Below, piece by piece: positions 45,719 to 55,089 of a DNA stretch of 64,000 bases. The translations under genes and the position numbers were made by a program. The notes beneath the pieces were generated by a model. It had not been told where the DNA came from. It did no database searches and saw only the letters and a program-made list of their open reading frames with translations. Origin of the DNA: Stenotrophomonas pavanii (GTDB lineage: Bacteria > Pseudomonadota > Gammaproteobacteria > Xanthomonadales > Xanthomonadaceae); the NCBI RefSeq assembly GCF_900101175.1, contig NZ_FNFQ01000003.1:369262-433261 (forward strand). The letters are read 5' to 3'. Numbering within the stretch: position 1 is the stretch's first letter; each line of letters starts with the position of its first letter.

Positions 45719-45803
45719 GTAGAGTCGACTGTTAGTCGACTATCGCGCGCAGCGCGGGGTTTTCAGGGGGCGTCAGGAGCAGTCGACTAACAGTCGATTC
45801 TAC
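45719..45803. repeat. GTAG repeat pair, AGTCGACTGTTAGTCGACT variant
   Basis: Two facing GTAGAGTCGACTGTTAGTCG-type palindromes frame a TCGCGCGCAGCGCGG hairpin. The right copy supplies the TAG stop of the DUF1287 gene. Confidence 0.8.
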
Positions 45804-46459
45804 CGGGACTGTCGCTGCGGCATCCGGTAATGCCCGATGATCGCGTGCTGGAACAGCAGGTTCTCTTCGCGCGTGCCGCGCGCGATGTTGTGCAGCACCA
45901 GCGGTGTGCCATTGGCCAGGCGCCGGTCAGAAACGATGCCCACGTGCAGCAGGCCGTTGCCATTGAGCTTCCAGGCAACGATGTCGCCGGCCGCGTAGTC
46001 GGCGGCGAGGGCCGTGACCGGTTGCTGCCAGCCCTGGCGCTCGAACCAGCGCATCAGGTTCGGTACACGACGATGATCGATGTTGCGGTCCGGCCGTGAC
46101 AGGCCCCAGATCGCCGGATAGGCACTGAAGCTGCCGCGCATGTCCTCATGCACGCGTGCCTGCAGGTCCAGGCCCAGATCGCGCAGGGCGCGCACCACCA
46201 CGTCCGTGCACACGCCGCGATCCAGTGGCACGTCGCCGCCGGGATAGGCCAGTACCTGGTAAGCAGGATCGTAACGGGTGGTGACGCCGATCTGCGCGCG
46301 GGCTGCGGCCACCAGTGGCGGCGAAGGGGCCTGCGGCTGCGTCGGCGCATGTGCAGCACCATCCGCAGCCGTGGGAGCAGGCGGCGAGCCGGGCTGGCAG
46401 CCGCTGGCCAGGGCCAGCGTCAGCAGCACCGTCCCTGGTGCCCAGCCGCGCCGCGTCAC
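45800..46459 (-). CDS. DUF1287 family lipoprotein
   Basis: The 219-aa protein has a lipoprotein signal (TVLLTLALASGC, lipobox Cys) and a DUF1287 domain (ARAQIGVTTRYDPAYQVL, RGVCTDVVVRALRDLGLDLQ with a conserved Cys, LHVGIVSDRR with His). These Cys/His residues suggest an NlpC/P60-like peptidase fold. It starts with GTG overlapping the apaH stop (GTGA), so it is translated as the last gene of the lptD operon. Its stop comes from a GTAG repeat. Confidence 0.82.
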   Translation of the reverse strand: MTRRGWAPGTVLLTLALASGCQPGSPPAPTAADGAAHAPTQPQAPSPPLVAAARAQIGVTTRYDPAYQVLAYPGGDVPLDRGVCTDVVVRALRDLGLDLQARVHEDMRGSFSAYPAIWGLSRPDRNIDHRRVPNLMRWFERQGWQQPVTALAADYAAGDIVAWKLNGNGLLHVGIVSDRRLANGTPLVLHNIARGTREENLLFQHAIIGHYRMPQRQSR

Positions 46460-47472
46460 GCCTGCGGCGGGGGACTGTTGTTGGTGGCGCCACCCGCGCC
46501 GCCCCCTCCGCCACCACGACGGCGACGGCGGCGTGGGCCACGGTTGCCCGGGGTGGCAGCGGCGTTGCCGCCCTGTTCCTTGCCCTGCGTCGCAGCGGCG
46601 GGGCGCTCGTGCGCCGGTCGCGCGGGTGGGCGGGCGTTGGGCACTGGTGCCGGTACATCGCGGCCCGGGACCTGCACCACGCGCAGCTCGTCGGTATCCA
46701 GCTGGAGCGCGGTCAGCTTGCCGCCCCAGACCGCACCAGTGTCGATGGCGTGCACGCCCTGGGTGATGGTCAGGCCCAGCGCCGACCAGTGGCCGCAGAC
46801 CACCTTGAGGTCGCGCTCGACCCGGCCCGGCACCTCGAACCAAGGATACAGCCCCTGTTCCTGTGTGCCCGGTGTGCCCTTGTCCTCGATGCCGATGCGC
46901 CCGCGCGGGGTGCAGTAGCGCATGCGGGTGAGCACGTTGATGATCGCGCGCGAGCGGTCGTAGCCGGACAGGTTCGGGGCCCAGCTCGGCTTGTCGCCGT
47001 ACATGTTGCGGAACAGCTTGCGGTAGCCGGCGCCATGCAGCTGCACCTCGACCTCGGCGGCATGCTTCTCGGCCATCTGCGTGGTCCACTTCGGCGCCAG
47101 GCCGGCGTGCACCATCATCCAGCCCAGCTCGCGGTCCACGTGCACCAGCTTCTGCAGGCGCAGCCAGTCCAGCAGTTCGTCGCGGTCCTCGGCCTGCACG
47201 ATGCGCAGCAGGTCCGGGTTGACCTTGCGCTGTTCCTCTTCGGTACGCGAACCGACGGCCAGCAGCGAAAGATCATGGTTGCCCAGCACCACCACGCTGT
47301 GCTCGCGCAGCGAGTGCACCAGCCGCAGCGTTTCCAGCGACTGCCCGCCCCGGTTGACCAGGTCGCCGCAGAACCACAGGGTGTCCTGCGCCGGGTCGAA
47401 GCGGATCTTCTCCAGCAACCGCTGGGTGACGTCATAGCAGCCCTGCAGGTCGCCGATCGCCCACACACTCAT
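46456..47472 (-). CDS. apaH: Bis(5'-nucleosyl)-tetraphosphatase, symmetrical, with Arg/Gly tail
   Basis: The 338-aa enzyme hydrolyses Ap4A to two ADP and decaps Np4-RNA. It has GDLQGCYD (Gln in place of the His of GDxHG, as in other ApaH), CGDLVNRG and LGNHD metal motifs. The core matches the usual length of about 275 aa. The extra 60 C-terminal residues are Pro/Ala-rich and then have six Arg and seven Gly in a row, perhaps for nucleic-acid binding. It is part of the lptD-rsmA operon. Confidence 0.93.
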   Translation of the reverse strand: MSVWAIGDLQGCYDVTQRLLEKIRFDPAQDTLWFCGDLVNRGGQSLETLRLVHSLREHSVVVLGNHDLSLLAVGSRTEEEQRKVNPDLLRIVQAEDRDELLDWLRLQKLVHVDRELGWMMVHAGLAPKWTTQMAEKHAAEVEVQLHGAGYRKLFRNMYGDKPSWAPNLSGYDRSRAIINVLTRMRYCTPRGRIGIEDKGTPGTQEQGLYPWFEVPGRVERDLKVVCGHWSALGLTITQGVHAIDTGAVWGGKLTALQLDTDELRVVQVPGRDVPAPVPNARPPARPAHERPAAATQGKEQGGNAAATPGNRGPRRRRRRGGGGGGAGGATNNSPPPQA

Positions 47473-47487
47473 CGTTCGGCCTCCGTG

Positions 47488-47871
47488 TCAGTGCAGGGTG
47501 CGCGGGACGGCCAGCACGAACGGTGCGACCGGCGCGGCGAATTCGGTGCCATCGTCGGCGACCATGTCGTAGTGCCCCTGCATGGTCCCGTGATCGGTCC
47601 CCAGCATGACACCGGACGTGTAACGGAAGTCTTCACCGGGGCGCAGCCGTGGCTGCTCGCCGATCACCCCGTCGCCGTCAACGTGCTCGACACGGCCATT
47701 GGCATCGGTGATGCGCCAGTGGCGTGCGACCAGGCGTGCAGCGACCCGCCCCTGGTTGTGGATGCGGATCGTGTAGGCGAACGCGAAGCGACCGTCTTCC
47801 GGGGCGGATTGATCGTCGAGGAAGCGCGGCGCGACTTCGACGGAGATGGCATATACGTCAGCGTCTTCCAT
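47488..47871 (-). CDS. apaG: ApaG protein
   Basis: The 127-aa protein starts at [18 protein letters not shown] and has the fibronectin-III-like ApaG/DUF525 fold, with [32 protein letters not shown] and [10 protein letters not shown]. The E. coli protein is 125 aa and is linked to Co2+/Mg2+ resistance; the molecular function is not settled. A 24-residue in-frame extension would overlap rsmA and is rejected. It sits 13 bp after rsmA and 15 bp before apaH. Confidence 0.94.
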   Translation of the reverse strand: MEDADVYAISVEVAPRFLDDQSAPEDGRFAFAYTIRIHNQGRVAARLVARHWRITDANGRVEHVDGDGVIGEQPRLRPGEDFRYTSGVMLGTDHGTMQGHYDMVADDGTEFAAPVAPFVLAVPRTLH

Positions 47872-47884
47872 ACCGGCAGTGTAA

Positions 47885-48688
47885 TCAGGAGGCATTGGCC
47901 AAAGCGATGAATTCAGCCACGTCCAGCTGTTCGGCGCGGGCATCGGGACGCACGCCGGCGGCGATGAACTGCTCGGCGGACACCACGTTGTTCAGGGCAT
48001 TGCGCAGGGTCTTGCGGCGCTGCCCGAAGGCGGCCTTGACCACCTCGGCGAAACGCTTGTGGTCGTTGATGTTGATCGTGGCCGGGTCGCGCGGCACCAG
48101 CCGCACCACGGCCGAATCGACCTTCGGCGGCGGCCGGAACGCGCCCGGCGGCACCACGAACAGCGAGGTGACCTGGCAGTAGGCCTGCAGCATCACGCTG
48201 AGGCGGCCATACACCTTGCTGCCGGGGCCAGCGGCCATGCGGTCGACCACTTCCTTCTGCAGCATGAAGTGCATGTCGCGGATCACCGCGGCATGCTCCA
48301 GCGCATGGAACAGGATGGGCGAGGAGATGTTGTAGGGCAGGTTGCCGACCAGGCGGATCGGCTGGCCGCCGGCCAGTTCGGTGAAGTCCACGCGCAGCAC
48401 GTCGCGGTGGACGATGGTCAACTCGCCCAGCGGCTCGGCGGCGGCGGTCAGTGGCGCGATCAGGTCGCGGTCGAACTCGATCACCGTCAGCTGCGGGTGC
48501 ACGCGCAGCAGCGGCAGGGTGATCGCGCCCTGGCCGGGACCAATTTCAACCAGGCGGTCGCCATCTTTCGGGTTGACCGCCATCACGATCTTGTCGATGT
48601 AGTGGCGATCGGCCAGGAAATGCTGGCCAAGCTGCTTCTTGGCCGGGGCGGTGAACACCGGGCCGGAGGGGGAATGCGGGGAATTCAT
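47885..48688 (-). CDS. rsmA: 16S rRNA dimethyladenosine transferase
   Basis: The 267-aa enzyme (KsgA) makes two m6,2A residues at the 3' end of 16S rRNA during 30S maturation. It has the N-terminal [18 protein letters not shown] motif [12 protein letters not shown], motif [13 protein letters not shown] and a C-terminal [12 protein letters not shown]. The start ATG overlaps the pdxA stop (ATGA). The order lptD-surA-pdxA-rsmA-apaG-apaH is the same as in E. coli. Confidence 0.96.
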   Translation of the reverse strand: MNSPHSPSGPVFTAPAKKQLGQHFLADRHYIDKIVMAVNPKDGDRLVEIGPGQGAITLPLLRVHPQLTVIEFDRDLIAPLTAAAEPLGELTIVHRDVLRVDFTELAGGQPIRLVGNLPYNISSPILFHALEHAAVIRDMHFMLQKEVVDRMAAGPGSKVYGRLSVMLQAYCQVTSLFVVPPGAFRPPPKVDSAVVRLVPRDPATININDHKRFAEVVKAAFGQRRKTLRNALNNVVSAEQFIAAGVRPDARAEQLDVAEFIALANAS

Positions 48689-49665
48689 GCGCTCAGTGTA
48701 CGTTGCCGCGCAAGCTGCGCACACAGCGTCGCTGCCGCCTGCAGGCTGGAAGGATCGGCGATGCCACGGCCGGCCAGGTCCAGCGCGGTGCCATGGTCCA
48801 CCGCCACGCGAGGGTAGGGCAGGCCCAGGGTCAGGTTCACGGCCTGTTCGAAGCCTGAGTACTTCAACACCGGCAGGCCCTGATCGTGGTACATCGCCAG
48901 CACGGTGTCGAAACCGGCCAGCTTGGCCGGCAGGAAGGCGGTGTCGGCCGGCAGCGGCCCGACCAGGTCCAGGCCCTCGGCGCGCAGCCGCTGCAGCAGG
49001 GGAATGACCAGGTCCAGTTCCTCGCGGCCCAGATGGCCGTCTTCGCCGGCGTGCGGGTTCAGGCCGAGCACGGCGATGCGTGGCGCGGGCAGGCCGAACT
49101 CGCGGCGCAGTGCCGCATGCACGGTGCGCAGGGTGTGCTCCAGGCCGGGGGCGGTGATCGCATCGGCCACCTCGCGCAGTGGCAGGTGAGTGGTGGCCAG
49201 CGCCACGCGCACGATGTGGTTGGCCAGCATCATCACCACCTTTACCCCGGCCTGGTCGGCCAGCAGTTCGGTGGTACCGCTGTAGGCGATGCCGCCTTCG
49301 TTGATGACTGCCTTGTGCACCGGGCCGGTCACCACACCGTGCAGTTCGCCGGACAGGCAGGCCTGGCCGGCGCCAAGCAGGGCGTCGATGACCGCGCCGG
49401 CATTGGCCGGATCGGCCTGGCCGAAGTGGCTGGGCGCAGCGTTGCGGACGGCGCGCAGGCGCAGATCGCCGGGCACGCGTGCTTCGGCGTCCTCGGGCAG
49501 CAGTTGCAGCGGCAGGTTCAGCGCGGCCGCGGCCGCGCGCAGGGTGTCCGGGTCGGCAAAGGCCAGCAGCCGGCAATCCTCACGCGGCTGCTGGACGAGG
49601 CGGACACACAGTTCCGGGCCGATCCCGGCGGGCTCGCCCGGTACCAGCGCGAGCTCGGGGCGCAT
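48685..49665 (-). CDS. pdxA: 4-hydroxythreonine-4-phosphate dehydrogenase
   Basis: The 326-aa NAD enzyme is part of the DXP-dependent pyridoxal phosphate pathway. It starts MRPELALVPGEPAGIGPELC and carries the conserved TGPVHKAVINEGG, GLNPHAGEDGHLG and TVLAMYHDQGLPVLK (metal-binding His) segments. The length matches the family (about 330 aa). It lies between surA (3-bp gap) and rsmA (4-bp overlap). Confidence 0.95.
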   Translation of the reverse strand: MRPELALVPGEPAGIGPELCVRLVQQPREDCRLLAFADPDTLRAAAAALNLPLQLLPEDAEARVPGDLRLRAVRNAAPSHFGQADPANAGAVIDALLGAGQACLSGELHGVVTGPVHKAVINEGGIAYSGTTELLADQAGVKVVMMLANHIVRVALATTHLPLREVADAITAPGLEHTLRTVHAALRREFGLPAPRIAVLGLNPHAGEDGHLGREELDLVIPLLQRLRAEGLDLVGPLPADTAFLPAKLAGFDTVLAMYHDQGLPVLKYSGFEQAVNLTLGLPYPRVAVDHGTALDLAGRGIADPSSLQAAATLCAQLARQRTLSA

Positions 49666-49668
49666 CGG

Positions 49669-51012
49669 TCAGGACTGCGGCGGGGTGGCGGTGTTTTCCG
49701 CGCGGTCGCCGCTGCGGAAGCTGACGTAGGCTTCGCCACGCAGTTCCTGCAGGAAGCGGTTGTACTCGTCTTCCAGCTTGCGGCGGCCGATGGTCTCGCG
49801 GACCTGGGCACGCTGGTTGTCGGTGGTCACGTCGGTCTGGCGGGTCGCCACGCGCTGCACGATGTGCCAACCGGCGTCGGTGCGGAACGGCTGGCTGACG
49901 CCGCCGTCCTGTAGGCCTTCGACCTGCTGGCCGAACGCCGGACCGAACGCGTCGGCCGGGAACCAGCCCAGATCACCGCCCTGGCCCTTGCTGTTGTTGT
50001 CCTCGGAGGACTCCCGGGCCACGGCCTGGAAGTCGGCACCGCCGGCAATGCGGGCACGCAGGGTGTCGATCTTGGCCTTGGCGGCGGCGTCGGTCTGGTG
50101 GTCGTCCACGCGCACCAGGATGTGGCGGCCGTGGAACTCGGTGACCGTGTGCTCACCGGTGGCGGCGCTGGCATCGCGCACTTCCACCAGCTTCAGCAGC
50201 TGGAAGCCGCTCGGGCCGCGGATCGGGCCGACCACTTCGCCGGGCTTCATCTTTTCCATCAGCTGGGCGAACGCGGTGGGGATCTCGTCCAGGCTGCGCC
50301 AGCCCAGGTCGCCGCCTTCCAGTGCGTTCGGGCTGTCCGAATAGCGCACGGCTGCGGCGTTGAAGTCCAGCTCGCCCTTGTCCAGCAGGGTCTTCACGCC
50401 ATCGGCCTTCTTCTGGCCGGTGGCGATCTGGTCGGCGTTGGCGCCGTCGGGCAGGGCGATCAGGATGTGCGCCAGGTGGTACTGGTTGCCCACCGTGGCC
50501 TGCTGCTTCAGGGCGGCGTCGACTTCACCCTCGCTGACGCTGATGCGGCTCTGCGCGAAGCTCTGGCGCAGGCGCTGCACGGTGATCTCGTCACGCACCG
50601 AAGCGCGGAAGTCGTTGAAGTCGATGCCGTCATGGGCCAGGCGCTGGCGCAGGGCGTCCAGGTTCGACCCATTCTGCTGGGCGATGGAATTCATCGCCTG
50701 GTTCAGCTCCTGGTCGCTGACCCGGATGCCGCTGCCCTGGGCGCGGGCCACCTGCAGCTTGACCAGCACCAGGCGCTCGAGCACCTGGCGGCTGAGCACG
50801 TCTTCCGGCGGCAGCTGGTTTTCACGGCCGGCGTACTGCGCCTTGATGTTGGCGATCGCACGCTGGAGCTCGCTCTGCAGGATCACGTCCTCATCGACGA
50901 CGGCGGCGATGCGGTCAAGCGGCTGCGCCTCCTGGGCAAGCACCTGCAGGGGGGCGGACACGCTGGACACCGCCAGCAGCGAGGCGAGAAGAACGGGGAA
51001 GCGCTTGGTCAT
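49669..51012 (-). CDS. surA: Periplasmic chaperone and peptidyl-prolyl isomerase SurA
   Basis: The 447-aa protein escorts outer-membrane proteins, LptD among them, to the Bam complex. It has a signal peptide (residues 1-26, cut near VLAQE), an N-terminal SurA domain (LDRIAAVVDEDVILQSEL), and two parvulin domains with LAHILIALPDG and GRHILVRVDDH. It overlaps lptD by 4 bp (ATGA), so client and chaperone are made together. Confidence 0.95.
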   Translation of the reverse strand: MTKRFPVLLASLLAVSSVSAPLQVLAQEAQPLDRIAAVVDEDVILQSELQRAIANIKAQYAGRENQLPPEDVLSRQVLERLVLVKLQVARAQGSGIRVSDQELNQAMNSIAQQNGSNLDALRQRLAHDGIDFNDFRASVRDEITVQRLRQSFAQSRISVSEGEVDAALKQQATVGNQYHLAHILIALPDGANADQIATGQKKADGVKTLLDKGELDFNAAAVRYSDSPNALEGGDLGWRSLDEIPTAFAQLMEKMKPGEVVGPIRGPSGFQLLKLVEVRDASAATGEHTVTEFHGRHILVRVDDHQTDAAAKAKIDTLRARIAGGADFQAVARESSEDNNSKGQGGDLGWFPADAFGPAFGQQVEGLQDGGVSQPFRTDAGWHIVQRVATRQTDVTTDNQRAQVRETIGRRKLEDEYNRFLQELRGEAYVSFRSGDRAENTATPPQS

Positions 51013-53582
51013 GGGATCAGGTTCGGATCGTAGTCATCCCGGGTCGCCCCGGTGTTGCTCGGCGGCACGAGATAGAGGTCGTCGCGGTTGTAGCCGAGGA
51101 TAGCACGGCGCAGGGTACGGTCCGTGTCCTGGCCCAGGGAGCTCAGACCCTTGAGCACGAACTCCAGCTGGATGGCGTTGTTCATCTCGCCTTCGCGGTT
51201 GCGGACGTAGCGGCGGGCGACCGCACGCACGGCCAGGCAGCAGCTGTCCCACTGGACGCCGGCGATGATTTCCAGCGGTTCCTTGTCCTGCAGCGAGTAG
51301 TAGTAGCGGCCGACCAGGCTCCAGCGCGCATTCAGCGGGTACAGGAACGACAGGTCGGCCTGTTCCAGCAGCGTGCGGTCATGCTTGTTGGCGGTGGCCG
51401 GGGCGCCGGAGTTGATGCGGTAACGGTAGCTGAGGTTGATCACGCCATCGTTGGGCATCAGGTAGCGGGCGCGGACGCTGGCCAGATCCTCGCGCTTGTA
51501 CTTGGGGTCCCACTGGTAGGTGGCACCCAGGGTCCAGCGGTCGTTGATCATGTAGTTGCCGTCGGCGATCCACGCCGACTTGCCCTTCTCCACCGGCGCG
51601 CCGCCTGGGGTCACGGTCACCCGCGACTCGTCGAAGTACTGGATCTGGCCGATGGCGGCCGAGAACCGTTCCTTGCCGGTGGTCTGGTCGATGAAGCGGG
51701 TGCCCAGTGCCAGGGTCAGCTGGTTGGCATCGTTCTGGCGGTCGGCGCCGGTATAGCGCGAGTCGCGGAACAGCTGGCCCCAGCTGAAGGTGAAGTCACG
51801 GGTGTCGAAGATCGGCAGGTCGTCCTGGTTGCGGTACGGCGTGCGCAGGTAGAACAGGCGCGGTTCCAGCGTGTGCAGGAACGACTTGCCGCCGATGGTG
51901 GTCTCGCGATCGAAGAACAGGCCGGCGTCGATGCTGCCGATCGGCAGGCTGCGGCTGGGCGATTTGTTGCCGCGCAGCTGCTCCGGCGTGGCGGTGTTCG
52001 GGTCGATGCCCTGCGAGACCAGCACGTTGCGGCGGACGCTGTCGGCCAGGCCCTGGTCCAGGTCGTAGCCGGTGTAGCGGTAGGCCAGGGTCGGGGTGAC
52101 GTACCAGGCCGCGCCGCTGATCGGGAACGACACGTACGGCTTCACGTCCAGGCGCGAGCCGCCGTACATGCGCTGGGTCTGGCCGTTGCGCGTGTACTGC
52201 AGGTCCGGGCCGGCGCTGGCGTCGTACTTGAAGTTGATGTCGTCGTGGGTGAAGCGCACCGCTTCGGCGTAGACGCCGGTTTCCAGCCACGGCAGGACCG
52301 GCTTGTCCCAGTTGAAGTACAGGCGCGGCTGGCGGTTGTAGGGCAGCGCGCTTTCGTTGAGGGTGTAGTCGGTCAGCTGCCAGCGGTCGGCCATGATGCC
52401 GGCCGTCCAGTTCTTGCCGGTGCCGTACAGGCCCACGGTGCTCTGCAGGTTCGAGGCGGTCACCCCGACCAGGCGGTTGGCGAAATCCTCGACGTAGCGT
52501 TCGTCGCTGACCCAGGCCAGGTTGGCGCGCGCCTGCCAGTGGTCATCCACGTTGTGGTAGCCGCTGAACATGACGCGGCCGCGGTCGCGGTCGCGCAGCT
52601 TGTCGTTGGGGATGTAGGCGGTCAGCAGCTCGCCGCGGCCGCCGTTGTAGAGGTAGCGGAACTCGTTGTCGAGCATCAGGCCACGCCGGCTCATGTAGCG
52701 CGGCATCAGCGTGTCGTCGTAGTTCGGCGCCAGGTTCAGGTAGATCGGCTGGGTGTAGTCGAAACCGTTGCGGCCGGACATGCCCAGCTGCGGGAACAGC
52801 AGGCCGGTCTTGCGGCGGTCATCGATCGGGAACTTGAAGTACGGCGCCCACAGCACCGGCACCTTGCCGATGCGCAGCACGGCATTGCGCGCGGTGCCGA
52901 AGCCCTCGTCGTTGTCCACTTCGATCTGCGGCGCCGACAGCTTCCACACCGGCTGCGACGGGTCGCAGGTGGTGTAGGTGGAGCGGTGCATCTGGCCGAC
53001 CGCACCCTGCAGGTCGACCGACTCGGCGTCGCCGTTGCCGCGGCGCGACACCAGCTGGTACTTGATGTCGGTGATCTTGTGGGTGTCGCTTTCCTGGTTG
53101 CCCTCGGCGCGCTTGGCGACCATGCGGATCGAGGAGTCCTGGTAGCGGACATTGCCGTCGGCGATGTAGTTGCCGCTCTCGGTATCGAAACTCAGCTTGT
53201 CGGTGCCGACGAACTGGTCGCCCCGGCGCAGTGCCACGTTGCCTTCGTACTGCGGCACGGTGGTGGTGCCCAGCAGCTGGTCGCCCTCGATGTCGGTCGG
53301 CTGCTGCTCGCGCGCGGCGCTGGCGGCGGCCTTGTCCTGCCCGGGGACCGGGGTGGGAGCATCGGTGAACGCGGGAATCACGTCGGTAGCCGGGCACAGG
53401 CCCCAGTTGAGCGGCTTTTCATCGGCCATTGCCGGCAGGCAGATGGCGATGCTCAGAGGCAGGGGAAGCAGGCGGAGGGCTCGGCGCACGCGGTTCGGAT
53501 TCGGGCGAAAACGGACGGTAGCTTGCCCCATCCCTTGCATAGGGGCAATGAAGGTGGACGGATCCCGCCGGTTCGGGTTCAT
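51009..53582 (-). CDS. lptD: LPS-assembly protein LptD
   Basis: The 857-aa outer-membrane translocon inserts LPS into the outer leaflet. It has a signal segment (RALRLLPLPLSIAICLPAMA), an OstA/jellyroll N-terminal domain (QYEGNVALRRGDQFVGTDKL), a large C-terminal barrel (GLLFPQLGMSGRNGF onward) and family cysteines such as that in GLCPATD. The start is uncertain: ATG at 53582 overlaps the upstream stop (ATGA), giving a long n-region, while ATG at 53540 or GTG at 53489 would give a more usual signal peptide. Confidence 0.92.
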   Translation of the reverse strand: MNPNRRDPSTFIAPMQGMGQATVRFRPNPNRVRRALRLLPLPLSIAICLPAMADEKPLNWGLCPATDVIPAFTDAPTPVPGQDKAAASAAREQQPTDIEGDQLLGTTTVPQYEGNVALRRGDQFVGTDKLSFDTESGNYIADGNVRYQDSSIRMVAKRAEGNQESDTHKITDIKYQLVSRRGNGDAESVDLQGAVGQMHRSTYTTCDPSQPVWKLSAPQIEVDNDEGFGTARNAVLRIGKVPVLWAPYFKFPIDDRRKTGLLFPQLGMSGRNGFDYTQPIYLNLAPNYDDTLMPRYMSRRGLMLDNEFRYLYNGGRGELLTAYIPNDKLRDRDRGRVMFSGYHNVDDHWQARANLAWVSDERYVEDFANRLVGVTASNLQSTVGLYGTGKNWTAGIMADRWQLTDYTLNESALPYNRQPRLYFNWDKPVLPWLETGVYAEAVRFTHDDINFKYDASAGPDLQYTRNGQTQRMYGGSRLDVKPYVSFPISGAAWYVTPTLAYRYTGYDLDQGLADSVRRNVLVSQGIDPNTATPEQLRGNKSPSRSLPIGSIDAGLFFDRETTIGGKSFLHTLEPRLFYLRTPYRNQDDLPIFDTRDFTFSWGQLFRDSRYTGADRQNDANQLTLALGTRFIDQTTGKERFSAAIGQIQYFDESRVTVTPGGAPVEKGKSAWIADGNYMINDRWTLGATYQWDPKYKREDLASVRARYLMPNDGVINLSYRYRINSGAPATANKHDRTLLEQADLSFLYPLNARWSLVGRYYYSLQDKEPLEIIAGVQWDSCCLAVRAVARRYVRNREGEMNNAIQLEFVLKGLSSLGQDTDRTLRRAILGYNRDDLYLVPPSNTGATRDDYDPNLIP

Positions 53583-54517
53583 CCGGCGGCGGTCCCGGCA
53601 GGGTCCGGCATCAGGGCCCGGACATGGGCCACGCTGCATTCGGCAAGGGCCTGCAGGTCGTAGCCGCCTTCCAGCATCGAGACCACCCGGCCGGCCGCAT
53701 GGCGACGCGCCAGCGCATGCAGTTCGCGGGTGATCCAGGCGAAATCGTCGGTTTCCAGCATCAGGTCGGCCTGCGGGTCGCGCAGGTGGGCATCGAAGCC
53801 GGCCGAGATCAGCAGCAGCTGCGGGCGGAAGTCGTCGATGGCCGGCAGCATCTCGTCGGCCCACACATTGCGGAAGCGGAAACCGCCGCTCCCCGGGGGC
53901 AGCAGGATGTTCATCAGGTTGCCCGCACCGCGGTCGCGGCGCAGGCCGGAATTGGGGAACAGCCCGGCCTGGTGGGTGCTGTAGTAGGACACCCGGGCGT
54001 CGTGCTGGAAGATGTCCTGGGTGCCATTGCCATGGTGGACGTCGAAATCGACCACGGCGATCCGCTCCAGGCCGTGGCGGTCACGGGCGTGGGCGGCGGC
54101 GATGGCGATGTTGTTGAGCAGGCAGAAGCCCATCGCCGTGCTGCTGGTGGCGTGGTGGCCCGGTGGCCGCACCGCGCAGAATGCCAGCGGGTCCCCGCCC
54201 AGCATCACCGCGTCGACCGCCGCCACGCCGGCGCCGGCGGCATGCACGGCGGCACTGGCCGAGCCGGGCGAGGTCCAGGTGTCCAGGTCCAGCTGGCGCA
54301 GCGGCGCGGTCTGCGGCTGCAGCACGAAGTCGAGCAGGGCGCTGTCGTGGACGCGGGTCAGATCGCCGAACTTGGCCGGCGGCGCCTCGCGCCAGTCCAG
54401 CTGGCCGGGGAACGCGGCGTGCAGGGCGTCCAGCACATGCTGCAGGCGTTGCGGGCATTCCGGATGACCGGCGCCGGGGTCATGCAGCAGGCAGGACGGA
54501 TGGGTGAAGACCAGCAT
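53579..54517 (-). CDS. Histone deacetylase-like zinc hydrolase
   Basis: The 312-aa protein belongs to the HDAC/AcuC/acetylpolyamine amidohydrolase superfamily. The active site is complete: His121/His122 in PPGHHAT, zinc ligands Asp159 and His161 in VVDFDVHHGNG, Asp242 in SAGFDAH, and a Gly-rich LEGGYDL end. It removes acyl groups from lysines, polyamines or small amides. It is the first gene coupled to lptD by ATGA, which may mean it modifies envelope-assembly components, or only that it shares a promoter. Confidence 0.88.
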   Translation of the reverse strand: MLVFTHPSCLLHDPGAGHPECPQRLQHVLDALHAAFPGQLDWREAPPAKFGDLTRVHDSALLDFVLQPQTAPLRQLDLDTWTSPGSASAAVHAAGAGVAAVDAVMLGGDPLAFCAVRPPGHHATSSTAMGFCLLNNIAIAAAHARDRHGLERIAVVDFDVHHGNGTQDIFQHDARVSYYSTHQAGLFPNSGLRRDRGAGNLMNILLPPGSGGFRFRNVWADEMLPAIDDFRPQLLLISAGFDAHLRDPQADLMLETDDFAWITRELHALARRHAAGRVVSMLEGGYDLQALAECSVAHVRALMPDPAGTAAG

Positions 54518-54526
54518 CGTGCCGAC

Positions 54527-55081
54527 TCAGCGCTGGCGCTGCTGCGGCTGCCACAGCGCTTCGCCGTGGCCATCGGCGCGGGCCAGCACCCGGGCCAGCA
54601 CGAACAGCAGGTCCGACAGCCGGTTGAGGTACTGCAGCGCCTCGCTGCGCACGGCCTCGTGGCGGGCCAGGGTGACCGTCTCGCGCTCGGCGCGGCGGAC
54701 GATGGTGCGGGCCAGGTGGCAGCGGGCGGCGGCCTCGCCGCCGGCCGGCAGGATGAATTCCTTCAGCATCGGCAGGCCGGCGTTGTAATGATCCAGCTGC
54801 TGCTCCAGGGCGGACACGTCGGCGGCGTGGATCGCGGCGTGGCCGGGAATGCACAGCTCGGCGCCCAGGTCGAACAGCTGGTGCTGCAGATGCACCACCA
54901 GCGCGCGCACGTCGTCGGGCAGCGCCGTGGCCAGCAGCAGGCCGAGCGCGGCATTGGCTTCGTCGACGGTACCGTAGGACGCCACGCGGGCGTCATCCTT
55001 GGCCACGCGCTGGCCGTCGCCAAGGCCGGTGCTGCCGTCGTCGCCGGTGCGGGTGTAGATGCGCGAGAGGCGATGGCCCAT
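54527..55081 (-). CDS. Cob(I)alamin adenosyltransferase, PduO type
   Basis: The 184-aa enzyme makes adenosylcobalamin from ATP and cob(I)alamin. It has the N-terminal ATP loop IYTRTGDDGSTGLGDG, a central CHLARTIVRRAERETV helix with the conserved Arg residues, and SEALQYLNRLSDLLFVLAR near the end. It forms trimers in known relatives. It sits next to a small membrane protein 8 bp upstream on the same strand, which might be involved in cobalamin uptake. Confidence 0.92.
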   Translation of the reverse strand: MGHRLSRIYTRTGDDGSTGLGDGQRVAKDDARVASYGTVDEANAALGLLLATALPDDVRALVVHLQHQLFDLGAELCIPGHAAIHAADVSALEQQLDHYNAGLPMLKEFILPAGGEAAARCHLARTIVRRAERETVTLARHEAVRSEALQYLNRLSDLLFVLARVLARADGHGEALWQPQQRQR

Positions 55082-55089
55082 GGCGTGGC

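Noticed and set aside
51381..53663. A long plus-strand ORF opposite lptD
   Set aside because: It is a Val/Ala/Gly/Gln-rich shadow frame without motifs; lptD is certain.
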